In this document: in pieces, positions 46,025 through 55,397 of the stretch
Layout: each line of letters begins with the position of its first letter
How positions within the stretch are numbered: the stretch's first letter is position 1
Assembly: GCA_900107365.1 (NCBI GenBank)
Contig: FNPS01000002.1
Coordinates: 1-64,000, forward strand
Source of the DNA: Flavobacterium aquidurense
GTDB lineage: Bacteria; Bacteroidota; Bacteroidia; Flavobacteriales; Flavobacteriaceae
Length of the DNA stretch: 64,000 nt
Reading direction: 5' to 3'
Notes under the pieces: model-generated
Seen by the model: the letters and a program-made list of their open reading frames with translations, nothing else
Database searches by the model: none
What the model was told of the DNA's origin: nothing
Made by a program: the position numbers and the translations under genes

Positions 46025-47062
46025 ATGGAGAAATTAATTCCTTTTACTGTTAATGATTTAGCAAAAGTCACAAATCACCGAAGTGGCGAAATAAAGTTTG
46101 GAGAGAAGATGATTGTCATTCCGAAAGGTGCTGATAAGATTGCTTTCCTAAAAGAAAGTGAGGCTAAATACGTGCTTTTGGGAATTCCTGAAGATATTGG
46201 TGTGCGTGCAAATTACGGTAGACCCGGAGCTGCATCGGCATGGCAATCTGCTATAAAAAGTATTGCTAATATTCAGCATAATCGTTTTTGCAAAGGCAGC
46301 CAAATCATCATTTTAGGTCAAATAAATGTTGCCGATGAAATGCGCGATGTTGAAAATCTTGATTTTAATGACATCGACGACCGGTCTAAATTAAGTCAGT
46401 TAGTTGAAAAAATTGACAAAGAAGTATCTCATATTATTTTCACCATTGTAAAAGCTGGAAAAATACCCATTATCATTGGCGGAGGCCACAATAATGCTTA
46501 CGGAAATATAAAAGGTTCGGCTTTAGCCAAAGGCAAACCTATTAATGCTATTAATTTTGACGCGCATTCTGATTTTAGAATTCTGGAAGGACGTCACAGC
46601 GGAAATGGGTTTTCTTATGCTTATGAAGAAGGTTTTCTTAAAAAATATTTCATTTTTGGGCTGCATGAAAATTACACTTCAAAAAGTGTTCTCGACATAA
46701 TTAAAAAACTAGAAGATCGCGTTCGTTATAACACATACGACAGTGTAAATATTCGAAAAGAAAAAGAATTCAACAAGGAAATGATTATGGCCTTAGAGTT
46801 CCTCAAAAATGATTCTTTTGGTATTGAAATTGATTTGGATGCCATTCCAAATATCGCCAGTAGTGCTATGACCATAAGTGGTTTTTCTGTAGAAGAATTA
46901 CGCCAGTTTGTATCTTTCTTCGGACAACATAAAAATGCTACCTATTTGCATATTTGTGAAGGTGCACCAGACTTAGCCGATTCTCCAAATAACAATTTAA
47001 TAGGAAAACTAATTGGTTATTTAATAACCGATTTCATTAAGGCAAACAACGAAAAAATTTAA
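46025..47062 (+). CDS. hutG: Arginase/ureohydrolase-family protein, probable formimidoylglutamase
   Basis: 345 residues of the ureohydrolase fold. Manganese ligands are kept: His in IIIGGGHNNAYG, the triad in NFDAHSDFR, and two Asp in EIDLDAIP. The C-terminal region (HICEGAPDLADSPNN) is unlike arginase and closer to the formimidoylglutamase group of Bacteroidetes. With hutI nearby, hydrolysis of N-formimidoylglutamate to glutamate and formamide is the best guess; arginase or agmatinase activity is less likely. A -7-like TATTTTTG lies at 46000-46007, 18 bases before the ATG. Confidence 0.82.
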   Translation: MEKLIPFTVNDLAKVTNHRSGEIKFGEKMIVIPKGADKIAFLKESEAKYVLLGIPEDIGVRANYGRPGAASAWQSAIKSIANIQHNRFCKGSQIIILGQINVADEMRDVENLDFNDIDDRSKLSQLVEKIDKEVSHIIFTIVKAGKIPIIIGGGHNNAYGNIKGSALAKGKPINAINFDAHSDFRILEGRHSGNGFSYAYEEGFLKKYFIFGLHENYTSKSVLDIIKKLEDRVRYNTYDSVNIRKEKEFNKEMIMALEFLKNDSFGIEIDLDAIPNIASSAMTISGFSVEELRQFVSFFGQHKNATYLHICEGAPDLADSPNNNLIGKLIGYLITDFIKANNEKI

Positions 47063-47145
47063 TCCTATCTAATAATTTACTACCTAAATATAAGTTCAAT
47101 TCCTAAATAAACCCCAATTCAAATAAACGATTGGCTGAATAAACC

Positions 47146-47153
47146 TATCTTTG
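47146..47153 (+). promoter_or_regulatory. -7 box of the DEAD-box helicase promoter (TATCTTTG)
   Basis: Matches TAnnTTTG. The leader from there to the ATG is about 45 bases, fitting the long leaders seen for cold-inducible helicases, but no -33 TTG is at the right distance. Confidence 0.45.
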
Positions 47154-47197
47154 CACAGAATTTTAGTACTTTAAACTAAAATCTTAATACCTAAGAT

Positions 47198-48448
47198 ATG
47201 TTATTCGAAGATTTATCACTTTCAAAAAGTATACAAAAAGCCGTATTTGAAGAAGGCTACCTAAACCCCACACCTATTCAGGAACAATCTATTCCGATCG
47301 TTTTATCGGGAAGGGATTTAATTGGTTGTGCGCAAACAGGTACAGGAAAAACAGCGGCATTTGCGATTCCAATCATACATCAGTTACATCGAATTGTAGG
47401 TTCAACAAAAAAAGCCAAACAAATTCGTGCTCTTATAGTTACACCAACACGTGAATTAGCAGTTCAGATTGGACAAAGTTTTGATACTTATGCTAAGTAC
47501 ACTAATTTAACACAGTTGACTATTTTTGGTGGAGTTTCACAAAACCCGCAAGTCGATACCTTAAAGCAAGGTGTTGATATTTTGGTAGCGACGCCAGGAA
47601 GATTGTTAGATTTACAAAAACAAGGATTTCTTGATTTAGACCATTTACATACTTTGGTTTTAGACGAAGCAGATCAGATGTTAGATATGGGTTTTATAAA
47701 CGATGTAAAAAAAATCGTAAAATTAACGCCTAAAAATCGTCAGACTTTATTATTCTCTGCAACAATGCCTATTGCGATTCGTGAATTGGCCGAAATGTTC
47801 TTGCAGGATCCTGCAAAAGTAGAAGTTTCTCCAGTTTCATCAACTGCCGAAACAGTAGAGCAACGTGTTTATTTTGTTGAAAAAACAGAAAAAAGAAATT
47901 TATTATATCATTTAATAAAAAACGAAAATCTATCCAATGTATTGGTTTTTTCAAGAACCAAACATGGAGCAGATAATGTTGTAAAAGCACTTCGTAAAAA
48001 AGATATTCCTGCTGAAGCGATTCACGGTGATAAATCACAAAATGCAAGACAACGTGTTCTGGATGCCTTTAAAAATAAAGAAGTTGGTGTTTTGGTTGCC
48101 ACAGATATTGCAGCAAGAGGAATCGATATTGATCAATTACCTTATGTAATCAACTTTGATTTACCTAATATCCCTGAAACGTATGTGCACCGAATTGGTA
48201 GAACAGGACGTGCAGGAAACGGCGGAATTGCGATCTCATTTTGTGGTAAAGATGAAGAACCCTATTGGAAAGACATTCAAAAACTGATAAAAGTAGATGT
48301 AAAGACAATTACAGATCATCCTTATCCATGGCATTCAGGAAGCCCGGAAGCAACGGCTGAAAAACCTAAAAATTCAAACCGAAGCGGAGGCGCTCATAAA
48401 TCAAGAAAATCAAATGCTTCTAAGCAAAATAAAAAACGTTGGTATTAA
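47198..48448 (+). CDS. rhlE: DEAD-box ATP-dependent RNA helicase (RhlE-like)
   Basis: 416 residues with the complete helicase core: Q motif PTPIQEQSIP, motif I AQTGTGKT (45-52), PTRELA, GG, TPGR, DEAD (156-159), SAT, then domain 2 with ARGID and HRIGRTGRAG. The tail after residue 375 is short, basic and Ser/Asn/Lys-rich (SNRSGGAHKSRKSNASKQNKKRW), which probably binds RNA. Such helicases act in ribosome assembly and RNA decay, often in the cold. Its stop codon overlaps the stop of the opposite-strand hybrid kinase gene by four bases. Confidence 0.95.
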   Translation: MLFEDLSLSKSIQKAVFEEGYLNPTPIQEQSIPIVLSGRDLIGCAQTGTGKTAAFAIPIIHQLHRIVGSTKKAKQIRALIVTPTRELAVQIGQSFDTYAKYTNLTQLTIFGGVSQNPQVDTLKQGVDILVATPGRLLDLQKQGFLDLDHLHTLVLDEADQMLDMGFINDVKKIVKLTPKNRQTLLFSATMPIAIRELAEMFLQDPAKVEVSPVSSTAETVEQRVYFVEKTEKRNLLYHLIKNENLSNVLVFSRTKHGADNVVKALRKKDIPAEAIHGDKSQNARQRVLDAFKNKEVGVLVATDIAARGIDIDQLPYVINFDLPNIPETYVHRIGRTGRAGNGGIAISFCGKDEEPYWKDIQKLIKVDVKTITDHPYPWHSGSPEATAEKPKNSNRSGGAHKSRKSNASKQNKKRWY

Positions 48449-50631
48449 CCAGCGTTTTTTGCTTCTTGTATTAAGTAACTGATAATTTTAAACAGCTTAA
48501 TCGGTTCAAACGGCTTCACTATAATATCGTTTATTCCTGACGAAATTGCCTCGTCTGTTATTTCATCCTTATCAAAAGCAGTTAATGCCACTATAGGTGT
48601 TTTTATACCTTTTAACCGAATTCTTTTTGTGGTTTCAAATCCGTTCATCAAGGGCATATTAATATCCATTAAGATTAAGTCAAAATCTTCTTTTTCAATA
48701 ATGTCGAGCGCACCAAAACCATCATCTACTACTTTGCATACATAATTATTCTTTTCGATTATCTTTTTCGTAACCAATTGATTGATAAGATTATCTTCAA
48801 CAATTAAAATTTTATAAACCTCACTAGAGGTTAAATCTACCTCTATTTCATTAATAATCTTTTTTGTTTTTTGAGGATCATGCTCAAACGGAATTACAAA
48901 TGAAAACGATGTTCCGGCACCAATATCACTTTCCAGCGTAATTGTACTTCCAAAGAGCCCTAAAAGTCTTTTTACAATACTTAAACCCAATCCCGTGCCT
49001 TGATAATCCTCTTCTTTTCTTCCAACCTGAACAAATTTTTCAAAAATTTTCCCCTGATCTACAATGGCAATTCCAACTCCATTGTCTATAATATGAAACT
49101 CTAAAAAATTAAATTTATTCTCCACTTTATTAAGCTTAACAATAATTTCGACCTCACCATCTTTCGTGAATTTAAGCGCATTACTTACTAAATTCATAAG
49201 TATTTGTGCCAATCGTAATTTATCCCCAATCAGATATTCAGGAATACAGGGATCAATATCAACCTTGATTTTATTGTTGTTTTTTTGAGAAAGAAACGAT
49301 AATGAGTTTTTAATCATTGTTATTTCATCTGAAATATTAAATGTCAGATTTTCAAGTATCACTTTATTTTCCTCGATTTTATTTATCTGCAAAATATCAT
49401 TCACTAAAGACAATAAATAACGTGCAGAAAATTTTAAAGAACTCAAATGCTGACTTTGAGATAATTCTTTATGTTCTTCTAATAACATATTTGTTATACC
49501 AACCACACCATACAAAGGAGTACGCAATTCATGACTTATAGTTGAAATAAACTGTGTCTTAAGCAAAGAAGCTTCTTCTGCAATTTCTTTGGCTTTTAGA
49601 AGCTCTAAATTATGCTGTTTTTTAAATCTAATATTTTTAATAAGGGTAATAATCAAAAAAAGCAGAATAAGAGAGATCAAAACGAAAAGAATTACGATAA
49701 TCCTGGATTTTTTAAGACTCTGGTATTGCGAAATTTTTTCATTTTCAATTTTGTCAATCTGTCTTTTATATTCGTCTAATTCGAGATTAAAACCAGCGAT
49801 TGAAGCTTTTTTTAGTTTTTCCTGATTGTATAATTCTTCTGTAATTTGATTGTATTTAGTCAGGTTTTCATAAGCTTCTTTAAATTTATTTATCTTAGTT
49901 AAGAACTTTGAATATTCAAGATGCGCATATGACAAGTCTGACTTCTCATCACTATTTTTGCCAGCGGCAATAGCCGATAAAAAATAAGCATTTGCTGTAT
50001 CATTATGATTAAAATAACTTGAATACATTCCATTAAGCATATTAACGACAATCTCTGTAGATGCATCGCCATATTTTTCAATGTTGTTACCAACAAATTT
50101 CAAGTAAGGATATCCCTCTTTAAATTTCCCAATATCAAAATAAGCCCAGGCAATATTAACATTTGTAAAATACACCTGACTTATGTCGTTAATCTTTAAA
50201 CTATAAGCAATTGATTTTTTATAAAATGCTATTCCCTTATCAAATTGTTTCTTTTCGAAACAATAAATATTCCCAAGATTATTATGAAGACTATATTTTA
50301 TAGAATCGTTATTCGTTTTATTTGCATAGTTTAAGCTTTTATTATAAAAGAAAATAGCTTTATCAAACTCTGACAATTCGCTGTAATTACCAGCAATAAT
50401 CTTATAAGACTTTGCAATTAAATAGTTGTTTTTTGAGGCTGTAGCATAGTTTAAAGCTACTCTTGAAGTGATTAGCGATTTTTCGAAGTTTGATTCTTTA
50501 AAATCATCCCAAGCCTGTTGAACCAGCTTGTTAATCTTGGCATCTGAAATGACTTCCGACTGCGCATTAGCTGAATTGACGAAGCAATTCAGAAGCAATA
50601 AAAGAAGAAAAAAAATCCGCGTACGGGGCAT
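48445..50631 (-). CDS. Hybrid sensor histidine kinase with N-terminal TPR domain
   Basis: 728 residues. A signal-anchor start (NSANAQ), then a periplasmic TPR region about 30-290 (for example YKIIAGNYSELSEFDKAIFFYNKSL), one transmembrane helix about 310-335, HisKA with His367 in FISTISHELRTPLYG, HATPase_c (DNGVGI, GTGLGLSIVKRLLG), and a C-terminal receiver with Asp656 in LILMDINMPLMNG. A hybrid kinase without a DNA-binding output, so signal flow must end in another protein or in the receiver itself. The TPR sensor part is common in Bacteroidetes kinases; its ligand is unknown. Confidence 0.92.
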   Translation of the reverse strand: MPRTRIFFLLLLLLNCFVNSANAQSEVISDAKINKLVQQAWDDFKESNFEKSLITSRVALNYATASKNNYLIAKSYKIIAGNYSELSEFDKAIFFYNKSLNYANKTNNDSIKYSLHNNLGNIYCFEKKQFDKGIAFYKKSIAYSLKINDISQVYFTNVNIAWAYFDIGKFKEGYPYLKFVGNNIEKYGDASTEIVVNMLNGMYSSYFNHNDTANAYFLSAIAAGKNSDEKSDLSYAHLEYSKFLTKINKFKEAYENLTKYNQITEELYNQEKLKKASIAGFNLELDEYKRQIDKIENEKISQYQSLKKSRIIVILFVLISLILLFLIITLIKNIRFKKQHNLELLKAKEIAEEASLLKTQFISTISHELRTPLYGVVGITNMLLEEHKELSQSQHLSSLKFSARYLLSLVNDILQINKIEENKVILENLTFNISDEITMIKNSLSFLSQKNNNKIKVDIDPCIPEYLIGDKLRLAQILMNLVSNALKFTKDGEVEIIVKLNKVENKFNFLEFHIIDNGVGIAIVDQGKIFEKFVQVGRKEEDYQGTGLGLSIVKRLLGLFGSTITLESDIGAGTSFSFVIPFEHDPQKTKKIINEIEVDLTSSEVYKILIVEDNLINQLVTKKIIEKNNYVCKVVDDGFGALDIIEKEDFDLILMDINMPLMNGFETTKRIRLKGIKTPIVALTAFDKDEITDEAISSGINDIIVKPFEPIKLFKIISYLIQEAKNAG

Positions 50632-50662
50632 AAGTCGGCTAATTTTCTCAAATATACACTTA

Positions 50663-50704
50663 AAAATAAAAAAAAGCTGTATTTCTCTTAAAAATACAGC
50701 TTTC
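50663..50704 (-). terminator. Terminator after the DAACS symporter gene
   Basis: Arms AAAGCTGTATTT / AAATACAGCTTT; on the minus strand followed by a T run (50661-50674 A-rich on plus). Confidence 0.85.
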
Positions 50705-50768
50705 CTTATTTTTCTCTTATCTCTTTAATCTTATCTAAATCAACGAAATGGATAAATAAACCTTTAAC

Positions 50769-52052
50769 TTATTCTTCCTGATTAGCAGCTAATTCTTTAT
50801 TGCTTTCCCATTGTCCAACAACAGAAGTCGCAAGCGCATTTCCCAGAACATTTGTAGCGCTTCTAAACATATCACAAAAGTGGTCAATAGGCAAAATTAA
50901 TGCAATACCTTCAACCGGAATATCAAACATACCACATGTTGCCGCAACTACTACCAGACTAGCCCTTGGAACACCTGCAATACCCTTACTAGTTAGCATT
51001 AAAACCAAAAGCATTGCCATTTGAGTTCCTAAAGATAAATGAACACCATAAAATTGCGCAATAAAAATGCTGGCAAAAGTCATATACATCATACTCCCAT
51101 CCAGATTAAACGAATATCCGAGTGGCAACATAAAAGACACAATCTTATCTTTAACGCCAAATTCTTCTAGCTCCTCTGTTAATTTTGGAAAAACAGCTTC
51201 ACTACTTGTTGTTCCAAAAGCAATTGCTAATGGTCCTACTATACGTCTTAATAATTCCGTCATTCTTCCTTTTAAGAAAATATAACCCACTGCAATTAAA
51301 ATAATCCATAATGTACTTATTCCAATCAAAAACGATCCGAAAAATTTAAAGTAAGTCAATATTAATTCTTCAGCATCTCTAATAGCAAATACTCCTGCAA
51401 TAGCACCAAAAACTCCAATTGGAGCAAAGTTCATTACATAATTTACCATTTTTAAAACGATATGCGAAGCTTTATCCAAAGCATTAATTACTGGTTTTAC
51501 AGTACTTCCTAATGATGCAGCAGCTAATCCAAAAAAGATAGAGAAAATTACAATCTGCAAGATCTCATTGGTTGCCATAGCTTCAAAAATACTTTTTGGA
51601 ACAATATGTTCTACAAAATTTTCAAAAGAAAGTGTTTTGGTTTTTGCAGTTACTTCTGTAGCTGCTGCCATATCAACATGACCTAATTTCAAACCTACTC
51701 CCGGTTCCAGAATATTTACATAAAATAACCCGATTAGTAATGATATAAATGAAGCTGTAAAAAACCATGCAATCGCTTTACCTCCAATTCTTCCAACTGT
51801 TTTTATATCTCCTAGTTTGGCAATTCCAACAACTAAAGTGGTAAACACTAAAGGCGAAATTATCATTTGTACTAGTCGGATAAAAATAGCGGCGAGCATT
51901 TTTATTTTATCACTAAATGATTGTGCAGCTTCAGGTGAAATATAATTGTGCAATATAATTCCTAAAGTTGCTCCAAGAACCATAGCAATTATAATCTGCC
52001 CTGTTAATCCTGAAAGAAATGATTTTTTTTTGGTTTCTGTAACTTGTTGCAT
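50769..52052 (-). CDS. Dicarboxylate/amino acid:cation symporter (DAACS family)
   Basis: 427-residue inner-membrane symporter of the GltP/DctA type with about eight helices and two re-entrant loops. Typical segments are IFIRLVQMIISPLVFTTLVVGIAKLGD, AFGTTSSEAVFPKL (hairpin 1), LPLGYSFNLDGSMMYMTFASIFIAQ, and GKGIAGVPRASLVVVAAT (hairpin 2). Members carry glutamate, aspartate or C4-dicarboxylates with Na+ or H+; sequence alone does not settle the substrate. It follows aroC by 53 bases with a small hairpin between; a shared transcript is possible but has no clear meaning. Confidence 0.93.
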   Translation of the reverse strand: MQQVTETKKKSFLSGLTGQIIIAMVLGATLGIILHNYISPEAAQSFSDKIKMLAAIFIRLVQMIISPLVFTTLVVGIAKLGDIKTVGRIGGKAIAWFFTASFISLLIGLFYVNILEPGVGLKLGHVDMAAATEVTAKTKTLSFENFVEHIVPKSIFEAMATNEILQIVIFSIFFGLAAASLGSTVKPVINALDKASHIVLKMVNYVMNFAPIGVFGAIAGVFAIRDAEELILTYFKFFGSFLIGISTLWIILIAVGYIFLKGRMTELLRRIVGPLAIAFGTTSSEAVFPKLTEELEEFGVKDKIVSFMLPLGYSFNLDGSMMYMTFASIFIAQFYGVHLSLGTQMAMLLVLMLTSKGIAGVPRASLVVVAATCGMFDIPVEGIALILPIDHFCDMFRSATNVLGNALATSVVGQWESNKELAANQEE

Positions 52053-52076
52053 TAATCTGTTTGTTTAAAATTAAAA

Positions 52077-52101
52077 TAGTAAGACCCTCACTGTCTTACC
52101 T
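52077..52101 (-). terminator. Small hairpin between aroC and the symporter gene
   Basis: Arms GTAAGAC / GTCTTAC (52079-52099). Only weakly T-rich sequence follows on the minus strand, so termination may be partial. Confidence 0.5.
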
Positions 52102-52105
52102 TTTA

Positions 52106-53164
52106 TTAATATGTTTTGTTGATCAGGTAAAAATCAGCCAAAACAATCGCTGCCATTGCTTCAACAATTGGCACGGCGCGAGGTACTACACAAGGATCAT
52201 GACGACCTTTACCAGTCATTGGTGTAATATTTCCTTTATTATCTAATGAGTCTTGTGTTTGCATGATAGTCGCAACAGGTTTGAAAGCTACTCTGAAATA
52301 AATATCCATTCCGTTACTTATTCCGCCCTGAATTCCGCCAGAAAGATTTGTTTTTGTAGTTCCGTCAGAATTATATAAATCATTGTGTTCGCTTCCTTTC
52401 ATTTCTGATCCTGAAAAACCACTTCCGTATTCAAATCCTTTTACAGCATTGATAGAAAGCATTGCTTTTCCAAGTTCAGCATGCAATTTATCAAAAACCG
52501 GCTCCCCTAAACCAACCGGAACATTCTGAATTACACATGAAACAATTCCTCCAACAGTATCACCTTGTTTACGAATGTCACGAATATATTCTTCCATAAT
52601 CGCAGCCGATTTTTCATCAGGACAACGAACAGGATTGCTTTCAATTTTAGAAAAATCCAAATCCTGATAAGGTGTATCTAAATGAATTGGACCTACCGAA
52701 GAAACGTAAGCATTAATTTTAATCTCTGGTAACATTTGTTTTGCAATGGCACCAGCTACTACTCTACTTGCAGTCTCACGTGCAGAACTTCTTCCGCCTC
52801 CGCGATAATCACGAAAACCATATTTTTGATCATACACATAATCAGCGTGACTTGGTCTGTAATTGTCTTTTATATGGGAGTAATCGTCTGATTTTTGATT
52901 GGTATTCGGGATAATAAAACCAATTGGAGTTCCTGTTGTTTTTCCTTCAAAAATTCCAGATAAAAACTGAACTGCATCTGGTTCTTTTCTTTGGGTTACA
53001 ATTGCTGATTGTCCTGGTTTTCTTCGGGACATTTCAACTTCAATTGCTTCTAAATCAAGTTCAATTCCTGATGGACATCCATCTATAATTCCGCCTAAAG
53101 CTTCACCATGAGATTCTCCAAATGTTGTAACTTTATATAGGGTGCCGTAGCTATTTCCTGCCAT
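52106..53164 (-). CDS. aroC: Chorismate synthase
   Basis: 352 residues, usual length. Makes chorismate from EPSP with reduced FMN as cofactor, the last common step of aromatic synthesis. Family signatures are near-perfect: [48 protein letters not shown], and [20 protein letters not shown]. No other aro genes are nearby. Starts at an ATG with [20 protein letters not shown], standard for the family. Confidence 0.97.
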   Translation of the reverse strand: MAGNSYGTLYKVTTFGESHGEALGGIIDGCPSGIELDLEAIEVEMSRRKPGQSAIVTQRKEPDAVQFLSGIFEGKTTGTPIGFIIPNTNQKSDDYSHIKDNYRPSHADYVYDQKYGFRDYRGGGRSSARETASRVVAGAIAKQMLPEIKINAYVSSVGPIHLDTPYQDLDFSKIESNPVRCPDEKSAAIMEEYIRDIRKQGDTVGGIVSCVIQNVPVGLGEPVFDKLHAELGKAMLSINAVKGFEYGSGFSGSEMKGSEHNDLYNSDGTTKTNLSGGIQGGISNGMDIYFRVAFKPVATIMQTQDSLDNKGNITPMTGKGRHDPCVVPRAVPIVEAMAAIVLADFYLINKTY

Positions 53165-53352
53165 TGTAATTTGTTTTGAGCAAATGTAAGTTTTATGAAT
53201 TAAATTAAAAAATTTAAAGTTGGTATTATTAAGTAAAGACTAAGTTGATTAAAAATCATAATTTATTAAAATTGAAGCCAAATTGATAACCATTTGATAA
53301 AATAAAACCGACTTAGGTTTCTTTTATTTGCTAAACTTCAAATCAAGAAAAA

Positions 53353-54180
53353 TTGAAAAAAAGAAATGTCGAGTTAGTTGTGCTTTCAGATGTTCACTTA
53401 GGAACGTACGGAAGCCACGCCAAAGAATTAAACAACTATTTATCAAGCATTAAACCAAAAACTTTAGTCTTAAACGGAGACATTATTGATGCCTGGCAAT
53501 TTAGAAAATCTTATTTCCCAAAAACACATTTAAGAGTCATTCAACGCATCATCGGAATGGCTTCTAAAGGTACAAAAGTGTATTATATCACTGGAAATCA
53601 TGATGAAATTCTTCGTAAATTCAGCGACATGAACATGGGTAATTTTGCCCTTCTTGATAAATTAGTTTTAGATTTGGATGGTAAAAAAGCCTGGATTTTT
53701 CATGGAGATGTATTTGATGCTTCTGTACAACATTCCAAATGGATTGCAAAATTAGGAGGATTAGGATACGATTATTTAATCCTGAGCAATCGATTTGCAA
53801 ACTGGTGTCTGGCTAAATTAGGCCGCGAACCTTATTCGTTTTCCAAAAGAATAAAGGCAAGCGTAAAAAAAGCAGTAAAATTCATTTCTGATTTTGAAAC
53901 TACAGCAACCGATCTCGCAATCGAAAAAAATTACGATTATGTAATTTGCGGTCACATTCATGAACCTAAAATTACTACCATAGAAAACAAACACGGATCA
54001 ACTTTATATCTGAACTCCGGGGATTGGGTAGAAAATTTAACGGCACTGGAATATCATAAAAAACGATGGAAATTATTTTCTTACTCAGAGTCAAATTTGA
54101 CTGAAGAAGAAGAAAATTTATTCGAAATGGAAGACATTTTAACTTCTCAGTTAATCACTTCAATGATTATTAAAAAATAA
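53353..54180 (+). CDS. UDP-2,3-diacylglucosamine diphosphatase-like metallophosphoesterase
   Basis: 275-residue calcineurin-like phosphoesterase. All five metal-site blocks are present: SDVHLG, GDIIDAW, GNHDE, HGDVFD and GHIHEP. The pattern and length match the LpxH-like group widespread in Bacteroidetes, which probably cleaves UDP-diacylglucosamine to lipid X in lipid A synthesis. A C-terminal amphipathic tail is rich in Glu. Starts at TTG: no ATG or GTG is found in frame between the upstream stop and the first strand (KKRNVELVVLSDVH). Confidence 0.88.
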   Translation: MKKRNVELVVLSDVHLGTYGSHAKELNNYLSSIKPKTLVLNGDIIDAWQFRKSYFPKTHLRVIQRIIGMASKGTKVYYITGNHDEILRKFSDMNMGNFALLDKLVLDLDGKKAWIFHGDVFDASVQHSKWIAKLGGLGYDYLILSNRFANWCLAKLGREPYSFSKRIKASVKKAVKFISDFETTATDLAIEKNYDYVICGHIHEPKITTIENKHGSTLYLNSGDWVENLTALEYHKKRWKLFSYSESNLTEEEENLFEMEDILTSQLITSMIIKK

Positions 54181-54342
54181 AACAGTAAGTATCAATACCT
54201 TACCAATTTTCTGGCATTTTACTGCAAAAACCATAATTTAGAAACAGTCAAAATGTGAATTATATAACAATTTTCAGGAATATTATACGTTCAATAGTGA
54301 ACTGTAATTATACATTTGAAAAAAATTAATATTCACATTTTT

Positions 54343-54840
54343 ATGAAAAAAGTTATTTTATCTGCCATTATGCTATTAGGTTTAGCGTTCACGGCTCAAG
54401 CACAAGACATCGCAAAAAATGCTCTTGGATTACGTTTAGGAGATAATAATGGTTTTGGTGGAGAAGTATCGTACCAAAGAGGATTAAATCAAAAAAACAG
54501 ACTTGAGTTCGATTTAGGATGGAGAAACAGCAGTGATGTTGACGCCATTAAAGGAGTTGCTCTTTACCAATGGGTTTGGAACATCGACGGAGGTTTTAAC
54601 TGGTACGCTGGTGTTGGTGGTGGTATCGCAGCATGGGATCACGATTACTACAACAACAATGTTAAATACAATGATAGCGGGACTTACGTTTTTGCTGCAG
54701 GAGATATTGGTATTGAATATGGCTTTAAAGAAGTGCCAATTTTATTATCATTAGATGCAAGACCAGAAATTGGTTCAGGATATTATGATGATGACAACTT
54801 TGGATTTGATGTTGGTTTAGGAATCAAATTCAAATTCTAA
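54343..54840 (+). CDS. Small outer-membrane beta-barrel-like protein
   Basis: 165 residues, starting with signal peptide MKKVILSAIMLLGLAFTAQAQ. A TTG nine codons upstream is in frame, but this ATG gives a cleaner signal. The mature part alternates short Gly/aromatic-rich strands (FGGEVSYQRGL, NRLEFDLGWR, GFNWYAGVGGGIAAWDHD, YVFAAGDIGIEYGF, FGFDVGLGIKFKF) and ends in Phe, as expected of an outer-membrane barrel of about eight strands. No specific family recognised. Followed by a strong terminator. Confidence 0.82.
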   Translation: MKKVILSAIMLLGLAFTAQAQDIAKNALGLRLGDNNGFGGEVSYQRGLNQKNRLEFDLGWRNSSDVDAIKGVALYQWVWNIDGGFNWYAGVGGGIAAWDHDYYNNNVKYNDSGTYVFAAGDIGIEYGFKEVPILLSLDARPEIGSGYYDDDNFGFDVGLGIKFKF

Positions 54841-54865
54841 AATAAAATTAAAAAATAATTGTAAA

Positions 54866-54904
54866 AGAAAACCTGTCGCTTTAATTACGACAGGTTTTTT
54901 TTTG
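54866..54904 (+). terminator. Terminator after the small barrel gene
   Basis: Arms AAACCTGTCG / CGACAGGTTT, then nine T. Confidence 0.92.
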
Positions 54905-54948
54905 CTTTCATTTTGAGAAAATGCTTATCAGGCCGAAGCCCTAATAAC

Positions 54949-55371
54949 TTATTTAATAATTATCTCTTTTTTGGAGTGTATTTTCACAACCGTATAAGGA
55001 TAGGTAATTACCTGCATTGTCATAGCATCAGGAGCAGGACTATTTTCTTTTACAGTGATAATGACATTTTTATCCGTTTCTTCCACTTTTTCAACTCCAA
55101 TAGAATAACCACCAGTGTTTTTCTCTCCCATATTTAAAATAACATAGTTAGAATTACTAATATCGGTTTGTTTCATTTTGTCAGCCAACAGTGGATCAGT
55201 TTCTAACATTTTAATCTCATTTGGTTCTGTCAAGATCTCATAAAATTTGATATTTCCACCACCGTCAGATTGTGTTGTCAAAACCTCATATAATGCTTTT
55301 GACTCTGATGTTTTTTTTGCTCCACAAGAAATTAAAACAAAAACTGCTACAACCGAAATTACTTTTTTCAT
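54949..55371 (-). CDS. PrcB-like lipoprotein
   Basis: 140 residues with lipobox LISC (Cys16). The mature part matches the C-terminal domain first described in PrcB of Treponema: GEKNTGGYSIGVEKVEE, then a strand-rich part ending in PAPDAMTMQVITYPYTVVKI. In Treponema PrcB binds the protease PrtP; no protease gene is adjacent here, so the partner is unknown. Same strand as, and 27 bases after, bshA. Confidence 0.82.
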   Translation of the reverse strand: MKKVISVVAVFVLISCGAKKTSESKALYEVLTTQSDGGGNIKFYEILTEPNEIKMLETDPLLADKMKQTDISNSNYVILNMGEKNTGGYSIGVEKVEETDKNVIITVKENSPAPDAMTMQVITYPYTVVKIHSKKEIIIK

Positions 55372-55397
55372 TTACGTTTATTTTAAAATTAATGTTT

